From: PUPG01 sp031323845
GTDB lineage: Bacteria; Bacteroidota; Bacteroidia; Bacteroidales; UBA7960
NCBI GenBank assembly: GCA_031323845.1
Contig: JAVIYP010000004.1
Coordinates: forward strand, 16,709 to 80,708
Direction: 5' to 3'
Length of the DNA stretch: 64,000 nt
Position 1 is the first letter of the stretch. Each line of letters begins with the position of its first letter. Positions 19,356 to 28,728 of the stretch are shown here, one piece after another. Below the pieces are notes generated by a model. It saw only the letters and a program-made list of their open reading frames with translations, did not search any database and had not been told where the DNA came from. A program made the position numbers and the translations under genes.

Positions 19356-19734
19356 CTAAGGGGTAGCAACGCTGTTACGTAATTGTCAGTCAGTATGCCT
19401 GTCTGTTAATACAAGCTGAAAAAGAATGTTCAGCAACTCTGAACAGCTTTGTATTCTTTATTTGACAGATATAGTTGGTAAATATATGAAATAAATCTCA
19501 TTGATCAAAAAAAAGTTGATGATTAAAAAAAATCTCTTTGTCGTCAGTTCTCTGCCATTGGGAAATTATTACCTGGGTACAAAGTATGTTCAGGGTAAAG
19601 GATTGCTGTAAGCAAACATGATCCCGATACAAACAAAAACAGCAATTGATGCTGCCAACGGGTTAACCCAGTCAGTAAGCACCAATTGCTGTATTATGGT
19701 TTGATCGTATAAGCAGCAATAGCTGCGAAAGGCA
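19356..19734. other. Intergenic region with 3' hairpin of the lipoprotein gene
   Basis: About 380 bases between the caspase gene start and the lipoprotein stop. The only structure I find is the inverted repeat at 19639-19692. The A/T-rich stretch 19440-19540 upstream of the caspase start may hold its promoter, but no clear TAnnTTTG box with a partner was found. Confidence 0.35.
19639..19692 (-). terminator. Inverted repeat downstream of the lipoprotein gene
   Basis: Arms ACAGCAATTG (19639-19648) and CAATTGCTGT (19683-19692) are perfect complements, and GGGTTAACCC inside the loop is itself palindromic. It lies 43 bases after the stop of the minus-strand lipoprotein gene. There is no clear T-run, so termination is uncertain. 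Confidence 0.35.
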
Positions 19735-21321
19735 TTACAGGCTGCTGCAGATATCTTCGGTAAGATCCAGGTCGAAGACATAAGTACTTTGGGTACTGGT
19801 AAACTCGTACTGATACCACTGTCCGTCAAACACAACGCCAAAGATGTAGGGTGTATTCTGCTCCAGGCAAAGGGTGATCTCGCCCTCCCAGACATAAGCG
19901 ATCTGCCACGGACCGCCTGCGGCTTTCCTGTACCATCCTGAAGCGGAAGGCCTGATTTCGATATCGGGATTGTCGGGGCAACGGCCTATGAAGGTAGCTG
20001 TTACAGGCTGTGTGAGTCCGGCAAGGTCAAAATCAATCGTATAGTTTCCGGAGCACAGATCCGGGATAAAAATGCTGTTCAGTGGTTCTGCGTTGGGGGC
20101 TGTTCTTACAATCAGGTCAACGGCCGTGTTTTGCGGTACATTTAACAGCGTGAAAGAATGACTGGCGGAATTCAGGTACATGTAACGTCCGCTGAGGTAC
20201 GAGCCATTGGTTCGGCGCATTTCGACCCACACGCTTGAAGCGCCACAGGCCCCGCTGGTGGCATTGAAGGTCAGAGTTGCCCCAAACCTGCAGTTATTCC
20301 AGAACCAGTCAAGGTTCCACCAGGAGAGGTGCGCCACCTCAAAGGCAGTGAAGTAATCACCATTTTTGGTATTCCCCTGAACCACGGCATTGAAAGACTC
20401 CTGTGTCCACTGACCGGTGGATTCATCATAGCTCCATACGGGAATAACCGTACCTACACCAATGGGGTCATCGTTCTCGTCGGTTGTGCCGGCAGGAATT
20501 TCCATGTAGACCTCCATGGGGGGATCAAAGTTCCGGGCAACATTGCCCTGCTCATCAACCATGGTTATGGCAATAAATCCGGCGGTTACCATGGTAATGT
20601 TCTCCGTTTCACCACCGGTCATTTCAGCATCCATGCTGAAGCCTCCGGGAAATGACTGCATGGCCGCATCGTCCTGATTGGCAAAATTAACCACAGTGGA
20701 ATTAATGGTTCCTGATAGAGGATTTCCGTTCGCATCCAAAATGGTAGTTCCTTCCTTTATGGTAAGCGAAGCCATAGTGCCGGTCGAAGAAATCACCGGC
20801 GTTTCAATCACCACAGTGCCGCTGGTCACTCCCGAAGCAGACGTCTTGATGCTGCTGTCCACAATTCCCGATGAGCCTTGCGGCAGGTCGTTGATGCTGG
20901 TAAGCCTGAGGTAGACAAGGTAACCACCGTGCTCAGGAATCATCACAGACTCACTGTTGCTGAGGTAGCCCTGTGCCTTGCCCACAACGGTGAACGACAC
21001 CGGGTTGGCTGCAGAAGGATTTGTGCCGGACTTCAGAGTAAGGTTGGCGATGCCGTTGGCAACCTTTATGGTTTCCTCACCGTTGATGTCCATCACTCTG
21101 TCCTTGTCAGGGCCTGTTATATTCACCGATAGGTTGCCGGTTGTAATTGCCTCTCCGGTTTTAGCATCAACAACGATAACGCCTATCTGAGTGTCTATGA
21201 TGTTAAAGTCAAGTAACAGCTTGACCCCGTCGAAAGGCATTTTCTCGCAACTCCCGACAAACAGTATCAGCGCTGCGATGATACCGAACAATACCTTAGG
21301 TGCTTTAAATGATGTTTTCAT
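19735..21321 (-). CDS. Large lipoprotein, unknown function
   Basis: 528 residues with a lipoprotein signal peptide; lipobox FVGSC (Cys 25). The mature chain is beta-rich: an Ig/carboxypeptidase-regulatory-like domain (about 45-145, VVDAKTGEAITTGNLSVNITGP), a central region (about 150-335) with WSYDESTGQWTQESF and YFTAFEVAHLSWWNLDWFWN, and a C-terminal Cys-containing part (about 340-528) with a repeated layout around TLTFNATSGACGASSVW and VTATFIGRCPDNPDIEI. The WSYDESTGQW and HLSWWNLD phrases resemble extracellular CILP/FAM171-like beta domains. Its gene follows the 234-residue protein gene by nine bases, so the two are an operon and probably a surface pair. Confidence 0.8.
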   Translation of the reverse strand: MKTSFKAPKVLFGIIAALILFVGSCEKMPFDGVKLLLDFNIIDTQIGVIVVDAKTGEAITTGNLSVNITGPDKDRVMDINGEETIKVANGIANLTLKSGTNPSAANPVSFTVVGKAQGYLSNSESVMIPEHGGYLVYLRLTSINDLPQGSSGIVDSSIKTSASGVTSGTVVIETPVISSTGTMASLTIKEGTTILDANGNPLSGTINSTVVNFANQDDAAMQSFPGGFSMDAEMTGGETENITMVTAGFIAITMVDEQGNVARNFDPPMEVYMEIPAGTTDENDDPIGVGTVIPVWSYDESTGQWTQESFNAVVQGNTKNGDYFTAFEVAHLSWWNLDWFWNNCRFGATLTFNATSGACGASSVWVEMRRTNGSYLSGRYMYLNSASHSFTLLNVPQNTAVDLIVRTAPNAEPLNSIFIPDLCSGNYTIDFDLAGLTQPVTATFIGRCPDNPDIEIRPSASGWYRKAAGGPWQIAYVWEGEITLCLEQNTPYIFGVVFDGQWYQYEFTSTQSTYVFDLDLTEDICSSL

Positions 21322-21330
21322 GTGCTTTCT

Positions 21331-22035
21331 TTATTTTCTTTGAAATAATTTTACGTTTAACTGCGTGGACACCACAGGCCAGAATCTGTAGTCGTTCATG
21401 TTTTCTTCAATAAGGTCTCCCTGTTCGCCGGTACGGCGTATCATGCCGGTGGCCTCCATTTCAACAACTGGCGGGCCCAAATAAAGAGCGCCCAGCTCGA
21501 AATTCAAGGAAACACGGCGGTTTGGCACCGAACGCCCAAAGCCGATACCCGCATAGGGATTGACCCTTGGTGCAGAAATTTTAATCGAGAGGTCACCTAT
21601 GTCCTCCGGGGTGATGACGTAACCGCCGAACTCATAGTTGCCCAGAGGAACACCTTTGACTGCAACGTAGTTGTTGCCAACAAGCAGGCCGGCCGTAATG
21701 TGAAATATCCCCCTGCTGCCGCGAGGGTACCAGTCGGCAAATAAGGTGAATGAGGAAAGGTTCAGGTTAGCATCCAGGTTTAATTCCAAATCGTCAAACT
21801 CCTGCTCCATTGAAAAATCAAACTGATTGCCGCCTGCTCGTACGTAGAATTTGGCTGAGAGCGGTGCCGCCACCTCAACGCCGAAACCCAGCGTGGATGC
21901 CTTAATGCCCATCGAGACCCTCTGTGGAAAACCAAAGGATTGCTTTCCGTGGTTAACTGCATCAAGCGCCGATGCCCGAACAGGCAACAGCACCACGATC
22001 AATGCAGCCAAAACAATAGTAATTGTTTGTTTCAT
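21331..22035 (-). CDS. Probable outer-membrane protein paired with the lipoprotein
   Basis: 234 residues with a signal peptide (ending RASALD). Strand-like stretches (VSMGIKASTLGFGVEVAAPLSAKFYVRAGGNQFDFS, LSSFTLFADWYP, GIFHITAGLLVGNNYVA, VNPYAGIGFGRSV, VSLNFELGALYLG) indicate a beta-barrel, ending STQLNVKLFQRK. It is the first gene of a two-gene operon with the 528-residue lipoprotein, nine bases apart. No specific family is recognised. A minus-strand TACCTTTG box lies about 55 bases upstream of the start codon. Confidence 0.75.
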   Translation of the reverse strand: MKQTITIVLAALIVVLLPVRASALDAVNHGKQSFGFPQRVSMGIKASTLGFGVEVAAPLSAKFYVRAGGNQFDFSMEQEFDDLELNLDANLNLSSFTLFADWYPRGSRGIFHITAGLLVGNNYVAVKGVPLGNYEFGGYVITPEDIGDLSIKISAPRVNPYAGIGFGRSVPNRRVSLNFELGALYLGPPVVEMEATGMIRRTGEQGDLIEENMNDYRFWPVVSTQLNVKLFQRK

Positions 22036-22087
22036 AAGGTTTGTTTTAAATTGCTTTTTTTGTTGACTTACAGAAGCATTTATAAAA

Positions 22088-22095
22088 CAAAGGTA
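22088..22095 (-). promoter_or_regulatory. Candidate -7 box (TACCTTTG) of the outer-membrane/lipoprotein operon
   Basis: Minus-strand TACCTTTG matches the Bacteroidota -7 consensus TAnnTTTG, 52 bases before the ATG at 22035, in an A/T-rich stretch. The -33 element is not clear. The rest of the 311-base gap (22036-22346) shows no other feature. Confidence 0.5.
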
Positions 22096-22346
22096 ATTAA
22101 GTATTTGTTTACATTTTTATAAAAAATCTCCATCAGGCTGCTTTTTTAACATTTTTTATAAACAACTGTTTAACCGACTTTCGGAAACAGGGAGTGCGTC
22201 TTTCAATGAAGCCCTGAGTTTACCGGGGTTTTAGCCATGGTATGAAGTGTTTCAGGTAAGGCGACGCGGGTGAAAGAGGACCGGCAACTTTCAGAAGCCA
22301 GCAGTTACGGAAAGCTGACGCTGAATTCCTGGTGGCATGTCAACTA

Positions 22347-24014
22347 TTATATTTTTTGGGGGATGGAAAAATAGAAGGTACAGCCCTGACCCGGTCTGGA
22401 TTCGAGCCAGACGGTTCCGCCCAGCATGGTAACATAGGCCTGTACGATAGCCAAGCCAAGTCCGGAGCCTTCATGTTGCCTGGAAAGCGACTGGTCTGCT
22501 TGCACAAAACGATCAAAGACGGCTTTTTCAGACCCTTTCGGGATGCCGGGGCCCGTATCCCTGATATAAAACACCACCATGCCTTTCTTCAGGTAATTGC
22601 CAAAAACGACACTGCCGGCCTGTGTAAACTTAATCGCGTTTTTCAGGAGATTGATAAAAACGCTGATAAGCTTGTGCCTGTCTGTGATAACAACGGATGC
22701 ATTCCCTTTCAGGTGCTCAGCCAATTCAAAACTCAAACCCTTCTGATGTGCCTGTGCTTCAAAAAAATCGGTAAGATAATGCATAACGTCCTCGGTGTTC
22801 ACTGATTCGTTCCTGACCACAGCCTGGCCTGCCTCAATCAATGACACTTCAAGTATGTCGTTGATGGTATCCAGCAAGCGTTGTCCGCTGCTATGCATAA
22901 TTCCGATGTACTTTGCACGCTCATTGTCATCAAGGCCGGGTTTGTCGAGCAGCTCCAGAAAGCCAAGAATGCCATTCAACGGGGTTCGGATCTCATGACT
23001 CATATTGGCCAGAAAAGCTGATTTTAACCGGTCGGATTCTTCTGCTCTTTCTTTTTGATGAAGCAATTCTTTTTTCTGATTAATAAACGCTTCAATCAAA
23101 ACACCAATCCGCTTAAAGTCGCGGCTGGTTTTTTGCAGTGCAGGAACATACTTCTTCGTATCACCGGAAATGCTGTCAGCAACAAGCTTCAGGGGTCTGC
23201 TGACCCATTTGTTCAACACGGCAGTGAACACAAGCAGACTGGCAAACATAGTCGTGATTAGTAAAACGATGAGTATGCGGGAGTTCTGACGCATCAGGCT
23301 GCTGAAGTCGACATGCTTTTTGAACACCAGCCAGGCCAGCACTTCTTCATCCGGGCCCATGTAAGGGACAGCCAGACAATTTTCGGTTACATCAGCCTCG
23401 TCAATACAGTCATGAGTCTGCAATTCAACACTGCTCCCAGTAAGTCTTCCAAGCAGCCCCAGCAGCTCTTCATCCCAGCACTTCGCCAAAAAGAGATATC
23501 CATGTGCGTCTGACTCCCTTTCATAATCCTCGGTTGGATGTATCGTGGCCAACTGAAACAGCAGAAGGTTATCAAGAATCAGCGCATAGTGGTCGTTCAG
23601 CTTTTCTTCATGCTCTTTAATTGGGAAAAAGTCTCTAAAGTATGACGCAGTTATGGTATTCGTGTGTTCGTTCACCTGCTGATAAACGAGTTCTCCTTCA
23701 AGGTTAAACACCCACAAACCATCCAGGTCGAACCAGTACAACACGTCTCCGAGGTTGTGCCCAAGCCACAATGAATCAGGGTTTTGCAAGTTTTCGATAA
23801 GTTCATCCCAGAGGCTGTAATCATGAGCGACCCAATAGATACCGATCTCCTCCATTTCCGTAATGGCGCCGGTGGCTTCAACCACCTGCCGCCTGCTGTA
23901 TTCAGAAAACATGCGCTCCTGTTTCCTGGTCAACAGCAAAAAAGCGAATACGGCCAATAGCGACAAACAGAATAAAAACAAAATGACCAGGTTGATTTTC
24001 CTTTGGGTACTCAT
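22347..24014 (-). CDS. Membrane sensor histidine kinase with CHASE4-like domain
   Basis: 555 residues. Two transmembrane helices (about 8-28 and 247-268) flank a periplasmic sensor of about 215 residues. The sensor starts with YWVAHDYSLWDEL and DVLYWFDLDGLWVFNLEGELV, the pattern of CHASE4 domains. A short linker leads to the coiled KERAEESDRLKSAFLANM, then the H box SHEIRTPLNG with phospho-accepting His 340, the N box (FINLLKNAIKF), DTGPGIP and GSGLGLAI of the HATPase, ending YFSIPQKI. There is no receiver domain, so it needs an external response regulator, and none is encoded nearby. It is divergent from the PAS kinase at 24341, with 326 bases between them. The ligand is unknown. Confidence 0.92.
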   Translation of the reverse strand: MSTQRKINLVILFLFCLSLLAVFAFLLLTRKQERMFSEYSRRQVVEATGAITEMEEIGIYWVAHDYSLWDELIENLQNPDSLWLGHNLGDVLYWFDLDGLWVFNLEGELVYQQVNEHTNTITASYFRDFFPIKEHEEKLNDHYALILDNLLLFQLATIHPTEDYERESDAHGYLFLAKCWDEELLGLLGRLTGSSVELQTHDCIDEADVTENCLAVPYMGPDEEVLAWLVFKKHVDFSSLMRQNSRILIVLLITTMFASLLVFTAVLNKWVSRPLKLVADSISGDTKKYVPALQKTSRDFKRIGVLIEAFINQKKELLHQKERAEESDRLKSAFLANMSHEIRTPLNGILGFLELLDKPGLDDNERAKYIGIMHSSGQRLLDTINDILEVSLIEAGQAVVRNESVNTEDVMHYLTDFFEAQAHQKGLSFELAEHLKGNASVVITDRHKLISVFINLLKNAIKFTQAGSVVFGNYLKKGMVVFYIRDTGPGIPKGSEKAVFDRFVQADQSLSRQHEGSGLGLAIVQAYVTMLGGTVWLESRPGQGCTFYFSIPQKI

Positions 24015-24097
24015 GTTGCATCAATGTTAAACAGTGGCGCGCAGCCAGGGCAAACCGCCACAAATTAAGAATTCGTCAACGACTAATTCTTGTTTGT

Positions 24098-24105
24098 CAA
24101 AAGTA
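24098..24105 (-). promoter_or_regulatory. Candidate -7 box (TACTTTTG) of the CHASE4 kinase gene
   Basis: Minus-strand TACTTTTG fits TAnnTTTG and lies 83 bases before the start codon at 24014. A TTTG (plus 24122-24125) sits 16 bases upstream as a possible -33 box. Both this and the oppositely directed box at 24253 lie in the 326-base divergent gap 24015-24340, which shows nothing else. Confidence 0.35.
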
Positions 24106-24252
24106 ACAAATATTTAATGCCCAAATCCTGTTTCTGCAATAAAAAAATAAAAGCACATCCGCTTCCCGCCAGTTTTTCCCGGCAGCTTGCTTATGTAATG
24201 TTTGCATTGATTGGTTTTATTTAAGAAGTTGGAAACATATGCATTTTTTTGT

Positions 24253-24260
24253 TATGTTTG
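24253..24260 (+). promoter_or_regulatory. Candidate promoter (TTG and TATGTTTG) of the PAS kinase gene
   Basis: TATGTTTG matches TAnnTTTG, and a TTG at 24229-24231 lies 21 bases upstream, the usual -33/-7 distance in Bacteroidota. The start codon at 24341 would then have a leader of about 75 bases. Confidence 0.45.
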
Positions 24261-24340
24261 TCTGTTGTTTTTTGAGACAACCATCTTACACAGTGCTGCA
24301 TTCAGGCGCAAAATTCACTTAATAACTACCTGGTTAGCGA

Positions 24341-27004
24341 ATGAAAGAGTTAAAATTTTACAAGGATGTCCTTCACAAGGCTCCGTTCGGTTATGTTTAT
24401 CTCAACATATTATTTAATGAAGACAATCAGCCCTGCGATGCCCTGTTTATTGAAGCAAATCGGGCTTTTGAACGCATTACCGGGCTCTCTGCGGCGGCGT
24501 CGGCCAATCGCAAATTCAGTGAAGTAAACAAAAAAACTGACAACGACCATATGGCATGGCTGTCTGTTCTTGGAGAGCTTTCCTTAAAAGGGGGCACCAA
24601 AGAGGCAGATTTTTATTTAAAACACACGGGCAAATGGTTACGGGTTCAGGGCTATTCGCCAGAAAAAAGCTATGTGTCTGCGCTATTTATTGACATCACC
24701 AAAGAAAAGCAGCGCAAAGAAGAGCTTTCCGGCATGAGCCAAAGGCTGAATTCCATCATGCAGGCGCTACCGGACATGCTTTTTGTGATCACCAGTGAAG
24801 GTGTTTACCTTGAAGCATTTGCCCCAGACGAAAGTATGTTGAAATGGCCCAGGCATGAGGTCTGCGGCAAAACCATTTATGATTTGTTTCCAAAAGAACA
24901 GGCTGAGGAGCAAATCAGGCTATATAAAGCCTGTATATCCGAAAACAAACCCAAGAGTTTTAAATACACCCTTGAGGTTGACAACAGCGACAGGTTTTTT
25001 GAAGCAAGGATTGTACCTTTCAACCAAAGTGAGGTGCTGGCCATAGTCCGGGACATAACCGAAATTACCTTTACAGAAAAAGCGTTAACGGAAGGAGTCA
25101 TCAAATACAAACAATTGGTTGAAGAGATCAAGGATGTTATTTTTTCGCTGGATCAGGATGGCATCATTACCTACATGAGTCCTGTGGTGGATAAACTAAC
25201 AGGTTTTACGCCAAAAGATTATATCGGCAGGGAGTTTTCCGCTTTCATTCACCCATCTGATCAAGCACTTATCGAAAGGGATTTCAGGGCGCTTAAAAAC
25301 GGTGTTGAAAAACCGGCTGATTACCGCATTAAAACGAAGTCGGGCGGATATGTCTGGGTTCGCAGTTCCACACGTGAGGTCAGGTCTGAAAACAACAATT
25401 TGGAATACAGGGGTGTGGCGCAGGACATTACCGAAAGTAAGAAGGCCGAGGAAGCGCTTATCGAAAGCGAAGAGCGATTCCGGGCGTTGCACAATGCCAC
25501 TTTTGGGGGTGTGGGCATACACGATAAAGGCATCATCATTGAATGCAACCAGGGGCTTTCCGATATGACGGGCTATACCAGGGACGAGCTGATCGGCATG
25601 AACGGTTTGCTGCTGATTGCAGAGCATATGCGCGACACAGTTATGGAAAAAATCCTTGCCGGCTATGAAAAGCCTTACGAAGCTATTGGACTGACCAAAG
25701 ACGGCAAGGAATTCCCGTTGAGGATTGAGGCCAGAAACATACCCTATAAAGGGAAAAAAGTCCGTGTGACCGAATTCCGGGACATCTCCGAGCAAAAAAC
25801 AAATGAGTTAAAGCACAAAATCCTGTACAGCATTTCCCAGCATATGCTTCGCGCAGCATCGCTCGAAGAGTTACTGGAACAAGCACGCAGGGAATTGAGC
25901 CAGCTATTGGACACGACTAACTTTTTCATGGCCTATTATCATCCGGAAACCGATACTCTGAAGCGTGTACTTTTCAAGGACGAAAAAGACGACTTTACGG
26001 AGTGGAAGGCCTCCGACACTTTTTCAGGCTGGGTTGTAAAGCACGGAAAAACCTTGTGTTTAACAAGGCCGGACTTTAAAAGGCATGCAGCTAAAAAGGG
26101 GCTGTCGCTGAAGGGTTCGATCCCTGAAGCATGGCTTGGCGTGCCACTCTGGGCGCAGGGAAAAGGGGTTGGCGTAATCGTCATTCAAAGCTACACCGAT
26201 CGTGCCGCTTATGACCAACAAGCCGTTATCATGCTTGAAATGGTAGCGAGAGAGCTCAGCCTGTTCATCGAAAGGGAGCGTATGCTGCAAGACCTTACCC
26301 TGGCCAAAGAACAAGCAGAGGAAAGCGACCGCCTGAAGTCGGCATTCCTGGCCAATATGAGTCATGAAATACGCACACCCATGAACGGCATACTCGGGTT
26401 CGCAGAACTGCTTAAACAGCCCAACCTGGAAGGGGAGAAACAGAAAAAGTTCATAGAAATCATTGAGAAAAGCGGTCAACGCATGCTGAACATCATCAAC
26501 AATTTGGTCGACATTTCAAAGATTGAGGCCGGGCAGGAGGAAGTTTATCTGTCGGGGGTCAACATCAATGAACAACTGAGCTTTACCTACGATTTCTTTA
26601 AACCTGAGTTCGACGACAATCTCATCAGCCTTAAACTACAGATGCCCGGTGAGGAGTATCTCATAAACACAGATGTTGAGAAATTCAACGCCATCATGAC
26701 GAACCTGCTTAAAAACGCAGTAAAATACACCGATGAAGGTGAGGTACGTTTTGGGTTCACCGATAAAGAGGACCATCTTGAGTTTTTTGTCAGGGATACC
26801 GGCATCGGGATTTCTGCCGATCGTATTGATTGTGTTTTTGACCGTTTTGTGCAGGCCGACTCATCCCTGAACAGCCCTTATGAGGGGGCAGGACTGGGGC
26901 TGGCTATTGTGAGGGCTTATGTTGAAATGCTGGGTGGCAGGATCTGGCTGGACAGTGAGCCCGGCAAAGGTTCCGCTTTTTATTTCACGCTGCCTGTTGA
27001 CTGA
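24341..27004 (+). CDS. Cytoplasmic PAS-GAF sensor histidine kinase
   Basis: 887 residues with no transmembrane segment. Domains: PAS (about 5-125), PAS (130-250), PAS (258-375, classic FIHPSDQALIERDF and VWVRSSTREV), PAS (385-495), GAF (505-650, ILYSISQHMLRAASLEELL and AWLGVPLWAQGKGVGVIVIQSY), then EQAEESDRLKSAFLANM, H box SHEIRTPMNG with His 675, and HATPase (MTNLLKNAVKY, DTGIGI, GAGLGLAI). There is no receiver domain. The PAS4 phrase LHNATFGGVGIHDKGIIIECN nearly repeats that of the last PAS of the kinase at 1-4714 (LHNASFGGIMIHDKGKIIDCN), and the first PAS resembles the first PAS of the kinase at 50653. Module exchange among these kinases is likely. The signal is unknown. Confidence 0.93.
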   Translation: MKELKFYKDVLHKAPFGYVYLNILFNEDNQPCDALFIEANRAFERITGLSAAASANRKFSEVNKKTDNDHMAWLSVLGELSLKGGTKEADFYLKHTGKWLRVQGYSPEKSYVSALFIDITKEKQRKEELSGMSQRLNSIMQALPDMLFVITSEGVYLEAFAPDESMLKWPRHEVCGKTIYDLFPKEQAEEQIRLYKACISENKPKSFKYTLEVDNSDRFFEARIVPFNQSEVLAIVRDITEITFTEKALTEGVIKYKQLVEEIKDVIFSLDQDGIITYMSPVVDKLTGFTPKDYIGREFSAFIHPSDQALIERDFRALKNGVEKPADYRIKTKSGGYVWVRSSTREVRSENNNLEYRGVAQDITESKKAEEALIESEERFRALHNATFGGVGIHDKGIIIECNQGLSDMTGYTRDELIGMNGLLLIAEHMRDTVMEKILAGYEKPYEAIGLTKDGKEFPLRIEARNIPYKGKKVRVTEFRDISEQKTNELKHKILYSISQHMLRAASLEELLEQARRELSQLLDTTNFFMAYYHPETDTLKRVLFKDEKDDFTEWKASDTFSGWVVKHGKTLCLTRPDFKRHAAKKGLSLKGSIPEAWLGVPLWAQGKGVGVIVIQSYTDRAAYDQQAVIMLEMVARELSLFIERERMLQDLTLAKEQAEESDRLKSAFLANMSHEIRTPMNGILGFAELLKQPNLEGEKQKKFIEIIEKSGQRMLNIINNLVDISKIEAGQEEVYLSGVNINEQLSFTYDFFKPEFDDNLISLKLQMPGEEYLINTDVEKFNAIMTNLLKNAVKYTDEGEVRFGFTDKEDHLEFFVRDTGIGISADRIDCVFDRFVQADSSLNSPYEGAGLGLAIVRAYVEMLGGRIWLDSEPGKGSAFYFTLPVD

Positions 27005-27063
27005 CCAGCTCCCGGCATCTCCAGACAACTGCCGGGCAACAGTACACAAAAGGCATTTATGCA

Positions 27064-27099
27064 AACACCGGCAAGGAAAAAACAATCCCCGCCGGTGTT
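27064..27099. terminator. Inverted repeat between convergent genes
   Basis: AACACCGGC (27064-27072) and GCCGGTGTT (27091-27099) are perfect 9-base complements around an A-rich 18-base loop. They lie between the convergent stops at 27004 and 27119. Position suits a bidirectional terminator, but the loop is long and T-runs are absent. Confidence 0.4.
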
Positions 27100-27118
27100 C
27101 AAATAATCTCGCTTCGGG

Positions 27119-27676
27119 CTATAAGCTTGCTATCATCTTATAACCAAACCTGAGTGCCACAGTGAAGTATAGCTCGTAGAATGTCTCTTCAAAGTCCACC
27201 ACATACTTCAGGGAAAAAGTGTGAGGAGGAAATTCTACGAGATCACCCAACAGGTCAGCACCTTCCGGGTTCAGCTCCAATGCGGTAGGGTTGTCCAAAA
27301 GACCCGGCAACGTATGCATGCCAAGCTCTGAAACCAGAATCCAGTTTTCTGCACCGGGCTCTGAAACGTAAATAGTGCCCAGGTTCATTTCGTAATCCTC
27401 CAGTCCTTCCATGTCGTCGAGCCCTTGAATCTCGGTAATCCAAAGCTCAACGGTTTCCAGTTCCATATCCACGATCTGTTCGCTGTAGTCTTCAATAATA
27501 CTAGCGTATTCCGCTAAATTAAAATCAGCAGTTTGTTCAAAATTCAACTCTGCATTGCTTATCGGAAACTCCAGCACAAAATCAAACTCTTCGGTAATTC
27601 TGAGCAGGTCTTCATCACAGGAATGAAACAACATCATTCCAAAAAGAGCGGCAGCTAACACACTAACTTTTTTCAT
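27119..27676 (-). CDS. Small acidic lipoprotein, unknown function
   Basis: 185 residues. Signal peptide with lipobox LFHSC (Cys 20) followed by DEDLLR, so a lipid-anchored envelope protein. The mature part is acidic and strand-rich: FDFVLEFPISNAELNFEQTADFNLAEYAS, VDMELETVELWITEIQGLDD, HTFSLKYVVDFEETFYELYFTVALRFGYKM. The pattern suggests one beta-sandwich domain. It is divergent from the zinc-type ABC operon, with a gap of about 170 bases that must hold both promoters. I do not recognise a family, and any link to metal uptake is only positional. Confidence 0.7.
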   Translation of the reverse strand: MKKVSVLAAALFGMMLFHSCDEDLLRITEEFDFVLEFPISNAELNFEQTADFNLAEYASIIEDYSEQIVDMELETVELWITEIQGLDDMEGLEDYEMNLGTIYVSEPGAENWILVSELGMHTLPGLLDNPTALELNPEGADLLGDLVEFPPHTFSLKYVVDFEETFYELYFTVALRFGYKMIASL

Positions 27677-27849
27677 AATACTATAAATTAAATATTTTTT
27701 TCTTTGTAAAGGTAATACATTTATTTGATAACAAGCGTTATATGCTTAAAAAAACAAATATGCCCACAAAGTTCGCCATCATGTATTAACTTTACACAAA
27801 AAAAGGCTGAATGCCTTTAAATAATATCAAACCGGCAACACTTTTTTAT

Positions 27850-28728
27850 ATGCAACGTACATTCATACTATTTTGTCTCGGCGTTTTGATTCTTTTTATA
27901 TCAGGATGCAAGACGGTAACAAAAAACGGCGATACTCCTGTTGTTTCGGTAAGTATTGTGCCGCTTGAGTATTTTATTGACAGGCTCACTGACGGAGCCC
28001 TGGAAACCAACGTGATGATACCGCCCGGGGCCAGTCATGCCACCTATTCTCCCACGGCTGCACAGCTGCAGCGCCTGTCCGATTCGCAACTGTACGTACG
28101 GATTGGTTATCTCGGGTATGAACAAGCATGGATGGGGCGTTTGAGAGCGATGAACCCGAACATGCGCCTGTTAAATCTTTCAGAGGGAGTCGCGTTGATT
28201 CGCGGAGAGGAAATTGACCATGGCGACCATGTTCACGAAGGCGGCATTGACCCTCACATCTGGATGTCGCCGGCAGTAATGCTCGACCTGCTTCCAACAA
28301 TCAAAACCGCACTGGCTGAAACCTATCCCTGGATTTCGGACAGGCTGGACGCCAACTACGAAACCCTGCGAGCCGATGTAGAAGCCATAGATGCCGCCCT
28401 GACAGAGCTCAGTAACACCTTAAGCCAGAAGCGCTTTATGATCTTTCATCCTGCCTTGACATACCTGGCAAGGGATTACGGCTTCGAACAGATTGCCGTT
28501 GAAAGAGGAGGCAAAGAACCTTCTCCCGCCTTTTTGCGGTATATCATCAGAGAGGCCAGGGCGCACAACATTCCCGTAATCTTCATACAACAGGAGTTCG
28601 ACACGCGCAGCGCACAACTCATCAGCGAGGAAAGCGGCGCAGAACTGGTGCAGATAAACCCGCTTGCCTACGACTGGACAGCAAGCATGCATGAACTGAT
28701 GAACGTTTTTAAAACCTACCTGAAGTGA
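27850..28728 (+). CDS. znuA: Zinc/manganese ABC transporter substrate-binding lipoprotein (ZnuA-like)
   Basis: 292 residues from the ATG at 27850. An in-frame Met 13 codons earlier (27811) adds residues before the signal peptide and is less likely. Lipobox FISGC. Cluster A-1 family features: GASHATYSPT with a metal-ligand His, the His-rich loop DHGDHVHEGGIDPHIWMSP, FHPALTYLARDYG, and a C-terminal acidic ligand region (YDWTASMHELM). It would bind Zn2+ or Mn2+ in the periplasm and deliver it to the permease. Its stop overlaps the GTG start of the ATPase gene (GTGA), so the genes are translationally coupled. The His-rich loop favours zinc, but manganese cannot be excluded. Confidence 0.88.
   Translation: MQRTFILFCLGVLILFISGCKTVTKNGDTPVVSVSIVPLEYFIDRLTDGALETNVMIPPGASHATYSPTAAQLQRLSDSQLYVRIGYLGYEQAWMGRLRAMNPNMRLLNLSEGVALIRGEEIDHGDHVHEGGIDPHIWMSPAVMLDLLPTIKTALAETYPWISDRLDANYETLRADVEAIDAALTELSNTLSQKRFMIFHPALTYLARDYGFEQIAVERGGKEPSPAFLRYIIREARAHNIPVIFIQQEFDTRSAQLISEESGAELVQINPLAYDWTASMHELMNVFKTYLK

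Noticed and set aside
27677..27849. A zinc-responsive operator or riboswitch before the znu operon
   Set aside because: The gap is short and I find no convincing palindrome or structured element; only a weak TAACTTTA box near 27788.
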